A DNA stretch of 51,406 bases from Polyangiaceae bacterium (GTDB lineage Bacteria > Myxococcota_A > Polyangia > Polyangiales > Polyangiaceae), in NCBI GenBank assembly GCA_016933275.1, contig JAFGBI010000048.1, positions 1-51,406 on the forward strand, in the 5' to 3' direction. Numbering within the stretch: the stretch's first letter is position 1; each line of letters begins with the position of its first letter. This document shows, piece after piece, positions 27,824-36,309 of this stretch. The position numbers and the translations under genes are program-made. The notes below the pieces were generated by a model, which was not told the DNA's origin, did not search any database, and was given only the letters and a program-made list of their open reading frames with translations.

Positions 27824-29443
27824 TCACTCGGCGACGACCGCGGCGGTCGCCGCGGCCGCCCGGGCGCGCTCGGTGGCCTCCGTCTTGGTCGTCAAATCGG
27901 TGGCGAGCAGGGCCGCTTCGCGATAGCGGCGGTCGAGATCCTGGAAGAAGGCCTTGCCGCCCGCTTCGGGCGGCGCAAGACCGAGGATCAGGGCGGCGTC
28001 ATAGGCCGCTCGGGCGGCGGGTTCGCCCTTCCCGCGGGCGAGCCGGTCGAGGACCGTCACGTCGGGCCGCCCGAGGGGGAACGCGCCGCGGCTCATCATC
28101 TCGACCGCGTCCTTGGCCCCCTTGCCCAACGCCTCGGCGACCGCGAGAAGGAGCGTCGCGTCCGTGGCATGCCGGTCGCCCCCGCGCCACTTTCCAAGCA
28201 GCTGCGCCGCCTGTTGGAAGTCGCTGGCTCGCCAGTATAGCTGCCCGCTTCGGACCAGGGCGCGCCCGAACGCGTACCGCGCGGCGGGGGCAAGATCCTG
28301 CGCTTCCAGGGCGGTGCGGACGGTGGGTGCCAATCCCCGCTCGAGCAGCGCCGTCGCGAGCTCGATCCGGCTCGGCTCGTCGAGGGCGCCGAGGGGTCCC
28401 GCCGTGCCCTGGGCGACCTCGGGCAGGAAGCGGCCGAGGTAGAAGGTCGGCAGTCCCGCGGCGAGGGTGAGGGTGGGGGTCTTCCTCGCGACCGGTTCCA
28501 GGGGCGGAAGCAGGAGCTGGTCGAGCGCGTCGATCCGCCGACCTGCGTAGACCTCGGAGAGGAGCGCTCTCGCTCGAGCGATCCGCGGATCATCGAGCAC
28601 CCCCACCTCCGAGAGGAGCCGCAGCCCCACGAGCGCGGCGTCCCGGCCGCGCACCTTGCGCGGCTCGAGGGCCTCATCGAGCGACCCGTAGTATGTGTCC
28701 TTGAGCTCGTTGTCGGCGGCGAGCTCGGTCGGGAGCGGCACCGCGCGGACGGCGGCCACGAAGCGCATGTCGGCCAGCCCGGCGTGGACGGCGACGATTC
28801 CTTTTCCGTATCCCGACAGCCTTGCCCCGCGCTCCGAGAGGGTCTGGATGGCCTCGGCCTGACCGGTGATCCAAGGTGTGAGCACGTCCCGTAGGAAGCC
28901 CTGGAAGCGCTCCTTGTCGAAAGGGGGTTCGAGCTCGGGGGCAGGACCGACCAAGCGATCGAGCTGGGCTGCTAGGTGGATCCCAACCAGCGCATCCCTC
29001 AGCGCGGTGTCCGGAGTCACCTCGGCCCTGGCGGCGAGGTCGCCGACGATCACATCCCCGCACTCCGGCGGGGTGAGCTCGGCTCGTAGCGCCAGGATGA
29101 CGCCAGGAGGATAGACCGAGCACGCCTGCAGCTCGGCCAGCGCCGCGTCGCGTGAGACCCGATCTGGCACCACGATCGCCGCGGCGAGCGCCGCCCTTCC
29201 ATCGTCGGCAACCTTGCACGGCGACGGTGCTGGATGGGCCGCGTATGGATCGCAGTCCGCTGGCGCGGGTGGGATGGCGCTGAAGTCCTTGGGTGGGGAC
29301 GGGGGCTCCGCCGCCGTGGCCACGGTCTCGGTGGGCCCCGTGGTGGGCGTTGCCGGGGGCGTGGCGGTGCTGGCAGCACAGGCGGCCAAGGCCAGCGACC
29401 CGAGGACGACGAGCGAGGAACGGACGAGCGATACGGCGCACAT
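27824..29443 (-). CDS. Helical-repeat lipoprotein, unknown function
   Basis: 539 residues from ATG at 29443, where MCAVSLVRSSLVVLGSLALAAC gives a lipoprotein signal (lipobox LAAC). Longer frames upstream have no signal. A Thr/Pro-rich linker runs to ~50. The rest is alpha-helical with TPR/SEL1-like spacing (ARALLSEVYAGRRIDALDQL, YAFGRALVRSGQLYWRASDF, QQAAQLLGKWRGG). No catalytic motif is visible. It is divergent from the next lipoprotein gene, with a 289-bp intergenic region. Confidence 0.8.
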   Translation of the reverse strand: MCAVSLVRSSLVVLGSLALAACAASTATPPATPTTGPTETVATAAEPPSPPKDFSAIPPAPADCDPYAAHPAPSPCKVADDGRAALAAAIVVPDRVSRDAALAELQACSVYPPGVILALRAELTPPECGDVIVGDLAARAEVTPDTALRDALVGIHLAAQLDRLVGPAPELEPPFDKERFQGFLRDVLTPWITGQAEAIQTLSERGARLSGYGKGIVAVHAGLADMRFVAAVRAVPLPTELAADNELKDTYYGSLDEALEPRKVRGRDAALVGLRLLSEVGVLDDPRIARARALLSEVYAGRRIDALDQLLLPPLEPVARKTPTLTLAAGLPTFYLGRFLPEVAQGTAGPLGALDEPSRIELATALLERGLAPTVRTALEAQDLAPAARYAFGRALVRSGQLYWRASDFQQAAQLLGKWRGGDRHATDATLLLAVAEALGKGAKDAVEMMSRGAFPLGRPDVTVLDRLARGKGEPAARAAYDAALILGLAPPEAGGKAFFQDLDRRYREAALLATDLTTKTEATERARAAAATAAVVAE

Positions 29444-29732
29444 GGTGTACGAGTAGGCGGATCCTTCGGCCGCCGCAACCGCGAAGCGAAGGCGTGCTCC
29501 TGTCTGCGGGTTGCCTTCCTGCCGCTCGCCGGACCCCATTCGACGCCGGGTCGCGGGGCGCGCGGGGGCGCGCTCGGTTCGCCGTTCCTGACTGGGATCA
29601 TGATCCGCCAAGGCGCGGGTGCGGGGCCGGCGCGCGACGTCGCCGGTCTCTCCGTCTCTGGTAGAGCGCGAGTTTGCTGCTCACACCGGAAGCGCTTGTC
29701 ACGCCATCACGCATTCGCCACCATCCGTCGGG

Positions 29733-30914
29733 ATGGCACCCGTTCCTCGCCGCTCGATCGGGACGTCGTGTGGCCCCCTCACGCTGCTCCTCGCGTTCGC
29801 GGTGCTGACAGCGTGCGGGGACGGTGGGAATGGCGGATCCGAGTCTTCCGGCGGGGCGCTGGCCAGCGGGGGAACGGATCTCGGCAGCGGTGGGAACGCC
29901 GGGGCGACCGGGGTCGGCGCCGCCAGTACGGGGGGCGCCGATTCGGGTCTCCCTCCCGCGGCGGCCTGTCCGCCGGCTCCCATTCCTTGCGCCCCGACTG
30001 TGCTCGACTTCGGGCTCCCGGGTCCCGGGTCGCTGGTGTCGAAGGACGGATATCTATATTGGCGCAATCTGCCTGAAACCACCATCGGTGAGGACCGCGA
30101 TCCAAACTCAGTGTTGCGGGTGCCGCTCTCGGGTGGCGCGCCCGAGCTGCTGGCGACCGTCGACGGCGAGGCCTCGGGCGTCGCCGTCGATGGCACGCAC
30201 ATCTACGTCGCCGACCGAGCGTTGGGGATCGCGAGGGCGCCGCGCGCCGGGGGCTCGCTCGAGTACCTGGTGCGGACCGCCGCCCTCATGGTGGCCATCG
30301 ATGACACCTATGCCTATTTCAGCTCGCCCGCGGCGTCTGCGGTCGCCCGGGTCGCCAAGGTGGGCGGGGATGCCGTCGGCTACAACGACCAGCCGTATCC
30401 TACCCACCTCGCCGCCGACGCGACCCATCTTTACTGGCTCCTCCACGAGGAGGCGCCCTTCACCATCATGAGCGTGCCGAAGCGGGGAGGGGATCCCAGC
30501 GTCGTCGCCGAGGATCTGCCCGAGAAGGTCCAGCGGATATTGCCCGCCGACGGTGCCGTGTACGTCTCGTTCTCCCGACCCGACCGGGCGGAGGCGAGCG
30601 GGTCGATCGTCCGCTACCCAGCCGACGGCAGCCCCGGCGACGAGATCCTTTCCACGGTGGATCCCCTGGGCGCGATGGCCGCCGACGCCGACTCGCTGTA
30701 CGTCGGCACCTGCCCCATCGTCACCGGCGAGGCGATGATCCTGAAGCTCCCCCACGCCGGGGGTACGCCGACGATCATCGCGCAGGGCGGCCTCTGCTAC
30801 GCGACCGTCATCGTGGACGCCGACCACGTCTACTTCGCCGACTCGGGCGGCCGCGACTTCGTCGTCACCGGCGACGGGACCATCAGCAGCGCCGACAAGT
30901 GCGGCTGCCCGTAG
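29733..30914 (+). CDS. Beta-propeller lipoprotein
   Basis: 393 residues from ATG at 29733. The signal ends FAVLTAC, and a Gly/Ser-rich linker follows. From ~75 the sequence repeats a strand pattern with SKDGYLYWRN, AVDGTHIYVAD, AIDDTYAYFSS, AADATHLYWLL, PADGAVYVSF, AADADSLYVGT and VDADHVYFADSGG. That is six or seven blades of the DxxxxYx(A/V) type seen in many myxobacterial secreted proteins. Probably an outer-membrane or surface lipoprotein; ligand unknown. Confidence 0.85.
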   Translation: MAPVPRRSIGTSCGPLTLLLAFAVLTACGDGGNGGSESSGGALASGGTDLGSGGNAGATGVGAASTGGADSGLPPAAACPPAPIPCAPTVLDFGLPGPGSLVSKDGYLYWRNLPETTIGEDRDPNSVLRVPLSGGAPELLATVDGEASGVAVDGTHIYVADRALGIARAPRAGGSLEYLVRTAALMVAIDDTYAYFSSPAASAVARVAKVGGDAVGYNDQPYPTHLAADATHLYWLLHEEAPFTIMSVPKRGGDPSVVAEDLPEKVQRILPADGAVYVSFSRPDRAEASGSIVRYPADGSPGDEILSTVDPLGAMAADADSLYVGTCPIVTGEAMILKLPHAGGTPTIIAQGGLCYATVIVDADHVYFADSGGRDFVVTGDGTISSADKCGCP

Positions 30915-31005
30915 CCCTTTGCCCATGCCCAGCCCTTGTGCCGGCGCGAGCCCCTGACGGAGCCATCGGGGAGGTCACCGCGTTCGGGGGTGAGGCGCCA
31001 CTGCT

Positions 31006-31380
31006 TCACGGATCTGTCGCACAGCGCCAGCCGAGGTTGTCGTTGCGGCCTGCCCGCGAGTAGATGGCGCGGCCGGCCGCGCGCAGGGTGGAGGCTGAGC
31101 CATTCCGGGAGCCACCCCGGACCACGTGCGTGAAACGCTCAACGAGGTTGGCGCAGTTCGAGCAGCCGTGCTGGGTCGTCGTGTACCAGTCGATCAGGTA
31201 CCGGTTCCGGATCCACTCGAACGTGCCACCGGCCAGGTCGGCGTGTCCCCACCGGCCGTCGCCCGTCTTGCTCCCGACCTCTACGTACGGCGATTCGCTG
31301 GTGCCCGCGCCCACGTCGTAGTTGGCACGCAGGATATTCGGAGCCGCCGAGTCCTAGGGGTACAGGCGGTTCTCTTCGCC
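31006..31380 (-). pseudogene. Formylglycine-generating-enzyme-type (SUMF1) fragment with in-frame stop
   Basis: The frame reads GDGRWGHADLAGGTFEWIRN, CSNCANLVERFTHVVRGGSR and AIYSRAGRNDNLGWRCATDP, the C-terminal core of FGE-sulfatase domain proteins. Upstream the same frame gives EENRLYP-stop-DSAAPNILRANYD. The family has YPW at that place, so the stop (TAG, around 31358) most simply arose from the Trp codon TGG. Further upstream only weak traces of the domain remain and no start is visible. Secreted members without sulfatase partners are common in myxobacteria as lipoprotein or kinase-fused modules. Confidence 0.7.
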
Positions 31381-31597
31381 GCCCTCACGGTGGTGGTCGC
31401 CAGGTTCGACGGCGAATGGAGGACCACACCGTGGCCGCGGAAAAATCCGACGGCGTCGCGAAATTCGGGATCGTCGCCGGCGCGTCTGGACATCCAGGGT
31501 AGAGGCCTCCGCGATCTCGTCCTTGGGTCCGACGTCGCGCGAGGTCCCACCCCGGTCACCCCCTCGCTCGCCGAAATCGGGCCGAGAAAGGAGTCCC

Positions 31598-33901
31598 ATG
31601 GCTCGCCCCTCGCTGGCGCACGGCCGACGTGCGTCCTTCGTTCGCCGCGTCTCGTTCGCCTCGCCTGCAGCCCTCGCCCTCGGCGCGCTGGCCACCGCGT
31701 GCCTCGATCGCCCCGTCGCGGCGGTCGAGCCCGAAACGACGAACCTCTTCGTCCAGCGCGCCCCCAACGATCAGGTGGACAAGATCGACCTGCTCTTGAT
31801 GATCGACAACTCGATCTCCATGGCCGACAAGCAGGTGATGCTGGGAGAGGCGGTGCCGATCCTCATGCGCCGCCTGGTGGAACCCCTCTGCACCGACGGC
31901 GTCGAGCGCGTGCTGCCCCTCGCCGGAGGCGGCTGCGCCGAGGGGTTCAAGCGCGAATTCGAGCCGGTCAGGGACATCCACGTGGGAGTGATCTCCTCGA
32001 GCCTGGGCGGGTTCGGCTCTAACCAGTGCGCTCCTGCCGAGGTCCCGGCCAGGGACGACGCGGCCCACTTCGTGGCCACCCGTCGCGAGGGCCTCACCTC
32101 CTACCAGGGGCTCGGCTTCCTGGTGTGGGATCCCGGCTCCAAGCGGGTGCCCCCCGGGGAGTCCGACCCGGAGCAACTCGCGAATCGGCTTCGCGACATC
32201 GTGGTGGCCACGGCCGACACCGGCTGCGGCTTCGAGGCCTCCTTGGAGGCCTGGTACCGCTTCCTCGTGGAGCCGGATCCGGCAACGGGAATGCGGGTCG
32301 AAAACGAGCGCCTGGTGTTCGCGGCGGAGACAGACACGGTCCTGCTGGACCAGCGCCGCGCCTTCCTGCGACCCGACTCGTTAGTGGCGGTCGTGATGCT
32401 CAGCGACGAGAACGACTGCTCGGTGGCGGTGGGCGGGTCCGGACACCGCGTAGGCAGCTCGTTGCCGATGCCGCGCGGCACAGCGGCCTGCGAGGCGGCG
32501 GGCCCGAACGATCCTTGCTGTCGACCCTGCATGGCGGAGAACGCGCCCCCGTCCGGTTGCGTTCCCATCGACCAGGATCCCGTGTGCTCGGTGAGCATGA
32601 GCCACGACTCGACCTCCGACGCCGTGGGGGTTCGTTGCTTCGACCAGAAGCGGCGCTTCGGCGTGGACCTGCTCTACCCCGTGCAACGCTACATCGACGG
32701 GCTCACCCGCACCGAGGTGGTGGATCGTCACGGGCAGCTGGCTGCCAACCCCCTCTTCGTCGATCCGAACGAGCCTACGGCCCTGCCGCGCTCGCCGAAC
32801 CTCGTCTTCCTGGCGGGGATCGTCGGGTTGCCGTGGCAAGACGCGGCCACCCCGGAGACCCTCGCCGCCGTCGGGCTCGAGTACCTCTCCTCGGCCGAGC
32901 TCGCAGCGAGCGGCCGCTGGGACGTGCTCCTCGGCGATCGCGCGGCGGGCATCCCCCCGACGGATCCGTTCATGATCGAAGCCATCGATGCCCGACCCGC
33001 GGCGGCGACGAACCCGATCACCGGGGCCGCCATCGGTGCCCCGGACACGGGGGTGTTCAACGCCATCAACGGCCACGACTACTTCCTGTCCCGGCGCGAC
33101 GACCTGCAATACGCCTGCATCTACCCGCTCGCCGATCCGGTCGAATGCGCCGGCGATTCCACCTGCCCCTGCGAGAACGGCGAGCACCGCGCCGTCTGTC
33201 GCAACCCCACCACGGGTGAGTACGGCACCCAACAGTTCTTCGCCCGGGCCTATCCGGGCGTGCGCCAGCTCGAGGTGCTGAAGGGGGTGAAGGAGCAGGC
33301 CATCGTGGCGTCCATCTGCCCGAAGGTGCTCGATCCCGATGACCCGGCCTACGGCTACAGCCCCGCAGTGCAGGCCCTCATCGACCGCCTCGGCAGCGCG
33401 CTGCGCGGCGCCTGCCTGCCCCGAGCCCTCGACGTCGAGCCGGAGCTCGGCACCGTGCCCTGCCGGATCGTCGAGGCGCTGCCTCCCGTTGCGGGGACCG
33501 ATCCCGCCGCCGCCTGCGCCCTGCCCGGCCGCGGTGTCGCCGATGACGCCTTGCGCAAGTCGGTGGCGCGCGAGCTGAGGGACGCCGGGAGCTGCGACGC
33601 GCCGCATTTCCCGGCCTGCGCGGAGATGGTGATGTGCACCATCCTCCCAGCCCAGATCGAGGGCCCTGCTGCCCTCGCCTCCTGTCAGAACGACGATCCG
33701 CCGGCGGCCAACGGGTTCTGCTACATCGACGCCCACGCGGGGATCGGCAACGCGGACCTCGTGGCCTCCTGCCCGGCCACCAGCCAGCGCATGGTCCGGC
33801 TGGTGACCTCCTCGCCGGACCACAACCCGATCCCGCGCAAGGGCGCGACCGTCTTCTACGCCTGCCGCGGCGGCACGGTCTCCGACGGTAGCGCGCCCTG
33901 A
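31598..33901 (+). CDS. Large VWA-like Cys-rich surface lipoprotein
   Basis: 767 residues. ATG at 31598 follows GAAAGGAGTCCC, a strong ribosome site. The signal ends ALATACLD. From ~60 a VWA-like fold starts with KIDLLLMIDNSISMADK (DNSxS metal site), then DIHVGVISSSLGGFG and LVAVVMLSDENDCSV. Later come blocks rich in Cys pairs (DPCCRPCMAENAPPSGC, CAGDSTCPCENGEHRAVC) and a YFLSRRDDLQYACIY region. I recognise this as a family of large myxobacterial lipoproteins often of 700-900 residues; function unknown. The preceding gene fragment runs in the opposite direction. Confidence 0.85.
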   Translation: MARPSLAHGRRASFVRRVSFASPAALALGALATACLDRPVAAVEPETTNLFVQRAPNDQVDKIDLLLMIDNSISMADKQVMLGEAVPILMRRLVEPLCTDGVERVLPLAGGGCAEGFKREFEPVRDIHVGVISSSLGGFGSNQCAPAEVPARDDAAHFVATRREGLTSYQGLGFLVWDPGSKRVPPGESDPEQLANRLRDIVVATADTGCGFEASLEAWYRFLVEPDPATGMRVENERLVFAAETDTVLLDQRRAFLRPDSLVAVVMLSDENDCSVAVGGSGHRVGSSLPMPRGTAACEAAGPNDPCCRPCMAENAPPSGCVPIDQDPVCSVSMSHDSTSDAVGVRCFDQKRRFGVDLLYPVQRYIDGLTRTEVVDRHGQLAANPLFVDPNEPTALPRSPNLVFLAGIVGLPWQDAATPETLAAVGLEYLSSAELAASGRWDVLLGDRAAGIPPTDPFMIEAIDARPAAATNPITGAAIGAPDTGVFNAINGHDYFLSRRDDLQYACIYPLADPVECAGDSTCPCENGEHRAVCRNPTTGEYGTQQFFARAYPGVRQLEVLKGVKEQAIVASICPKVLDPDDPAYGYSPAVQALIDRLGSALRGACLPRALDVEPELGTVPCRIVEALPPVAGTDPAAACALPGRGVADDALRKSVARELRDAGSCDAPHFPACAEMVMCTILPAQIEGPAALASCQNDDPPAANGFCYIDAHAGIGNADLVASCPATSQRMVRLVTSSPDHNPIPRKGATVFYACRGGTVSDGSAP

Positions 33902-33934
33902 GGGCGCCCGTCGCAGGTTTTTTCCCAGTCGCGA

Positions 33935-33958
33935 GCCCTCGCTGCGAGCAGCGAGGGC
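33935..33958. terminator. Hairpin after the large VWA lipoprotein gene
   Basis: GCCCTCGCTG and CAGCGAGGGC form a perfect 10-bp stem with a CGAG loop, 34 bp past the stop codon. The only T run (TTTTTT at 33918-33923) lies before the stem, so a canonical Rho-independent terminator reading rightward is not satisfied. Confidence 0.45.
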
Positions 33959-33995
33959 GATTGACGCGCTCGCTCGCGGCCCCGATGCACCCGAG

Positions 33996-34835
33996 ATGAG
34001 GCTGGGTCAACTGGGCGGGGTCTTGCTCATCGCGGCGGGGCTCGGGGCCGCGAGTTCGGGTTGCGGCGATGAAGGTCCCGCTGATGGCACTGGCACCGGC
34101 GGCTCGAGCCTTGTCCTCGCTTTGCCCTCGATTCCTCGGACACTCCGGTTGCTTCCGAACCTCTTTCCATATTCCGTCTGGTTCGATGCGAGGGATCTCT
34201 TCTTTGAAGAACGCGCCCCGGAGGGGGCAACCATCCAAGGAGTGCAAGCGGCGACTCTGTCTCTCGGTGGCCTTCGAGGCGAGGACACGCTCCGCGTGTG
34301 GAACGTGCGTGACGTCTTCTCGTGCCACGGCCAATTTCTCTGGCCTACGCTGCAACGCTTGGGAGTGACGACCGCGGATCTCGACACGGCGACGACGGTG
34401 GCAATAGATCCAGAGCGGCCGCCGCGGCGCGGTTCGGGCCCGGAGCTACCAAACCCAGCCCTCTCCTCGGCGCGTTTGCGTGCGGAGCCAGGGGTGCAGA
34501 GCAGGGCGTCGAGGGCGAATGGGAGCGTTCAGCCGCCCTCCCGGGCCGAGGGCATGACAGGACGGCATTCTACGTTGGCGGGCGAGTCACGATGCATCGA
34601 CGAGGCGCGGTGCGCCCTCGAAGAAGACCCATGCCGCGCGTTGGCGTTGACCAGAGAGCACCGCCGCCGCTTCCCGAGCGGCCAGCTCGAGTCGACCCGG
34701 GAGCTCATCGCCATCGCTGCGCTCCAGCGGCTCGGTGCGCCGGCGGCAGCGAAGCGCCGAGCAGAGGCCGCATTGGCCGCGGATCCCAACGGGATCCACG
34801 CGAAACGCCTGGCGAGCTGGGCAGACGGAGAGTGA
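33996..34835 (+). CDS. Chimeric or decayed lipoprotein gene ending in an ECF-associated repeat tail
   Basis: 279 codons. It begins as a lipoprotein (MRLGQLGGVLLIAAGLGAAS, lipobox SSGC, Gly/Thr linker). The centre is an unrecognised segment; residues ~140-195 look like random Pro/Ser/Arg sequence. The last ~80 residues (CIDEARCALEEDPCRALALT, then EHRRRFPSGQLESTRELIAI) match the helical tail found at the end of many FecR-like proteins encoded after ECF sigma genes in myxobacteria. The FecR protein encoded at 36306-37445 ends with a related tail (EEYRRRFPNGRHRRAIAALL). I read this as a fusion of two decayed genes, though translation of the whole frame cannot be excluded. Confidence 0.45.
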   Translation: MRLGQLGGVLLIAAGLGAASSGCGDEGPADGTGTGGSSLVLALPSIPRTLRLLPNLFPYSVWFDARDLFFEERAPEGATIQGVQAATLSLGGLRGEDTLRVWNVRDVFSCHGQFLWPTLQRLGVTTADLDTATTVAIDPERPPRRGSGPELPNPALSSARLRAEPGVQSRASRANGSVQPPSRAEGMTGRHSTLAGESRCIDEARCALEEDPCRALALTREHRRRFPSGQLESTRELIAIAALQRLGAPAAAKRRAEAALAADPNGIHAKRLASWADGE

Positions 34836-34995
34836 CTGGCGCTATCGGTGGCGTCGTCGTGAGCGCCCCGACCCCAATGCCTTGCCTGATCCGGCAGCGT
34901 GTCTCCATGCGGGCTCTCTCATTCTGAAGATTGTCGCCACTCCAGGCGAAGCACCATCGACGGCAGGATCAACCAGGCTCTTCCGACCTGCGCTC

Positions 34996-35499
34996 TCAGT
35001 CGTCTCGCACGCAGTACCCGCCGGCGTAACGCGCGCTCTCCTCGCCGAGACCGAGGTCATCCACGATGTCTCGGCAGGCGAACCCTTCCGGGCAGTCGCA
35101 GAGGGGGCCGTAGAGCTCGTTCCCCGAGCAGCGGCAGGAGCAGATCATCGCCGTTTCTGCAGGACGGTCGGGGAGCTGTGGCGTGACCGACACCGTGACG
35201 GGCTCGCCGGGGGGCGTCGTGCAGTCGCCGGGCTCGCCGCCAGCCGGGCAGGAGGCGCGGCCCTGGAAGTGCCAGGCGACGCAGTGGCCGGTGCCGCAGG
35301 CCTCCGAGTCGTCGATGACGGTTTCGTTGAGGCTCGTGCCCGAGAAGCTCGGGTTGTCCTCGTCCGAGAGGACGCAGGGCTCGCCCACGTGAGCGACGAG
35401 CTCGGCGTTGGTTTCGTGGAACACCTCGACCTCGCTCGAGCAGCCGGCGAGGGCGAACAGCAGGGGGAGGGGGGCGAGGAACGCGGTGTTGGGCTTCAT
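34996..35499 (-). CDS. Hypothetical Cys-rich lipoprotein
   Basis: 167 residues from ATG at 35499, giving MKPNTAFLAPLPLLFALAGC as lipoprotein signal. The mature part has paired cysteines (EPCVLSDEDN, ACGTGHCVAWHFQGRASC, ICSCRCSGNELYGPLCDCPE, YAGGYCVRDD), likely a disulfide-rich secreted domain. Similar short proteins are frequent in Polyangia. It is divergent from the ECF sigma gene. Confidence 0.8.
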   Translation of the reverse strand: MKPNTAFLAPLPLLFALAGCSSEVEVFHETNAELVAHVGEPCVLSDEDNPSFSGTSLNETVIDDSEACGTGHCVAWHFQGRASCPAGGEPGDCTTPPGEPVTVSVTPQLPDRPAETAMICSCRCSGNELYGPLCDCPEGFACRDIVDDLGLGEESARYAGGYCVRDD

Positions 35500-35655
35500 G
35501 ATCGGTTGGGGCCACGGGCGAGCCGCGGGGCTCATCGGCGGGCGATCTTCGTACGGAATTGCGCTTGGCCTCGCCGATCGTGGCGCGGGTCGAGAAAGGA
35601 TGAGCCGCGCGGTCCGCTCGTGGCCCTATGCTAGCGGACCGCCACCGTTGCCGCG

Positions 35656-36309
35656 ATGCTCGCCGCGCTCCTGCTCCCCCTCCGACCGAAGCCGCCCCCG
35701 GCGGCGGCGCCGGTCGTGCCGCTGCCTCGGGCGCCGTTGCGGTCGGTCGCGCTCGACGCGGAGCTGGTCGCGCGGGCGCGGCAGGGCGATGGGGGCGCGC
35801 GGCGGGAGCTCTACATTCGGCACGTGCGCGCGGTGGCCGGGCGGGTGACGCGGCTCCTGGCGCGCGCCGGGGACGCGGAGGACGCGGTGCAGGACGCCTT
35901 CCTCGAGGCGTTCCGCGATCTCGACCGGCTGCGGGAGCCGTCCCGCTTCGACGCCTGGCTGATGCGGATCGCGGTGCACCAGGCCCACCGCCGGCTGCGC
36001 CGCCGCCGCCTACTGCTGCGGCTCGGGCTCGTCGAGGACGCGGACGACGCGACCCTCGAGGCGCTGGCAGCGCCGGACTGCGACGTGGAGCTGCGGCTCA
36101 AGCTCGCCAAGCTCGACCAGGCCCTCGCCCGGCTGCCGGCCGAGCTGCGGCTGGTGTGGATGCTCCACCACGCGGAGGGCTGCGAGCTGGCAGAGGTGGC
36201 GGAGCTTTGCGGCTGCTCGCTCGCGACCATCAAGCGCCGCCTCGCCCGCGCCCGGGACCGCATCGCCCACCACCTCGATCTGCTGCTCTTGCCGGAGGTG
36301 AAGCCGTGA
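35656..36309 (+). CDS. ECF-type RNA polymerase sigma factor
   Basis: 217 residues. Region 2 lies at ~36-105 (ARQGDGGARRELYIRHVRAV, DAEDAVQDAFLEAFRDLDRL, DAWLMRIAVHQAHRRLRRRR). Region 4 lies at ~150-208 (LPAELRLVWMLHHAEGCELA, EVAELCGCSLATIKRRLARA). Region 3 is absent, as in ECF factors. The first ~30 residues are Pro/Leu-rich, so a later start is possible, but none has a better ribosome site. Its TGA stop overlaps the GTG start of the FecR-like gene, a translational-coupling arrangement. It probably directs this operon or an envelope-response regulon. Confidence 0.92.
   Translation: MLAALLLPLRPKPPPAAAPVVPLPRAPLRSVALDAELVARARQGDGGARRELYIRHVRAVAGRVTRLLARAGDAEDAVQDAFLEAFRDLDRLREPSRFDAWLMRIAVHQAHRRLRRRRLLLRLGLVEDADDATLEALAAPDCDVELRLKLAKLDQALARLPAELRLVWMLHHAEGCELAEVAELCGCSLATIKRRLARARDRIAHHLDLLLLPEVKP

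Noticed and set aside
29640..29710. TGGTAGAGCGC at ~29659, like a tRNA D-loop
   Set aside because: No anticodon stem, T-arm or 7-bp acceptor stem could be found around it.
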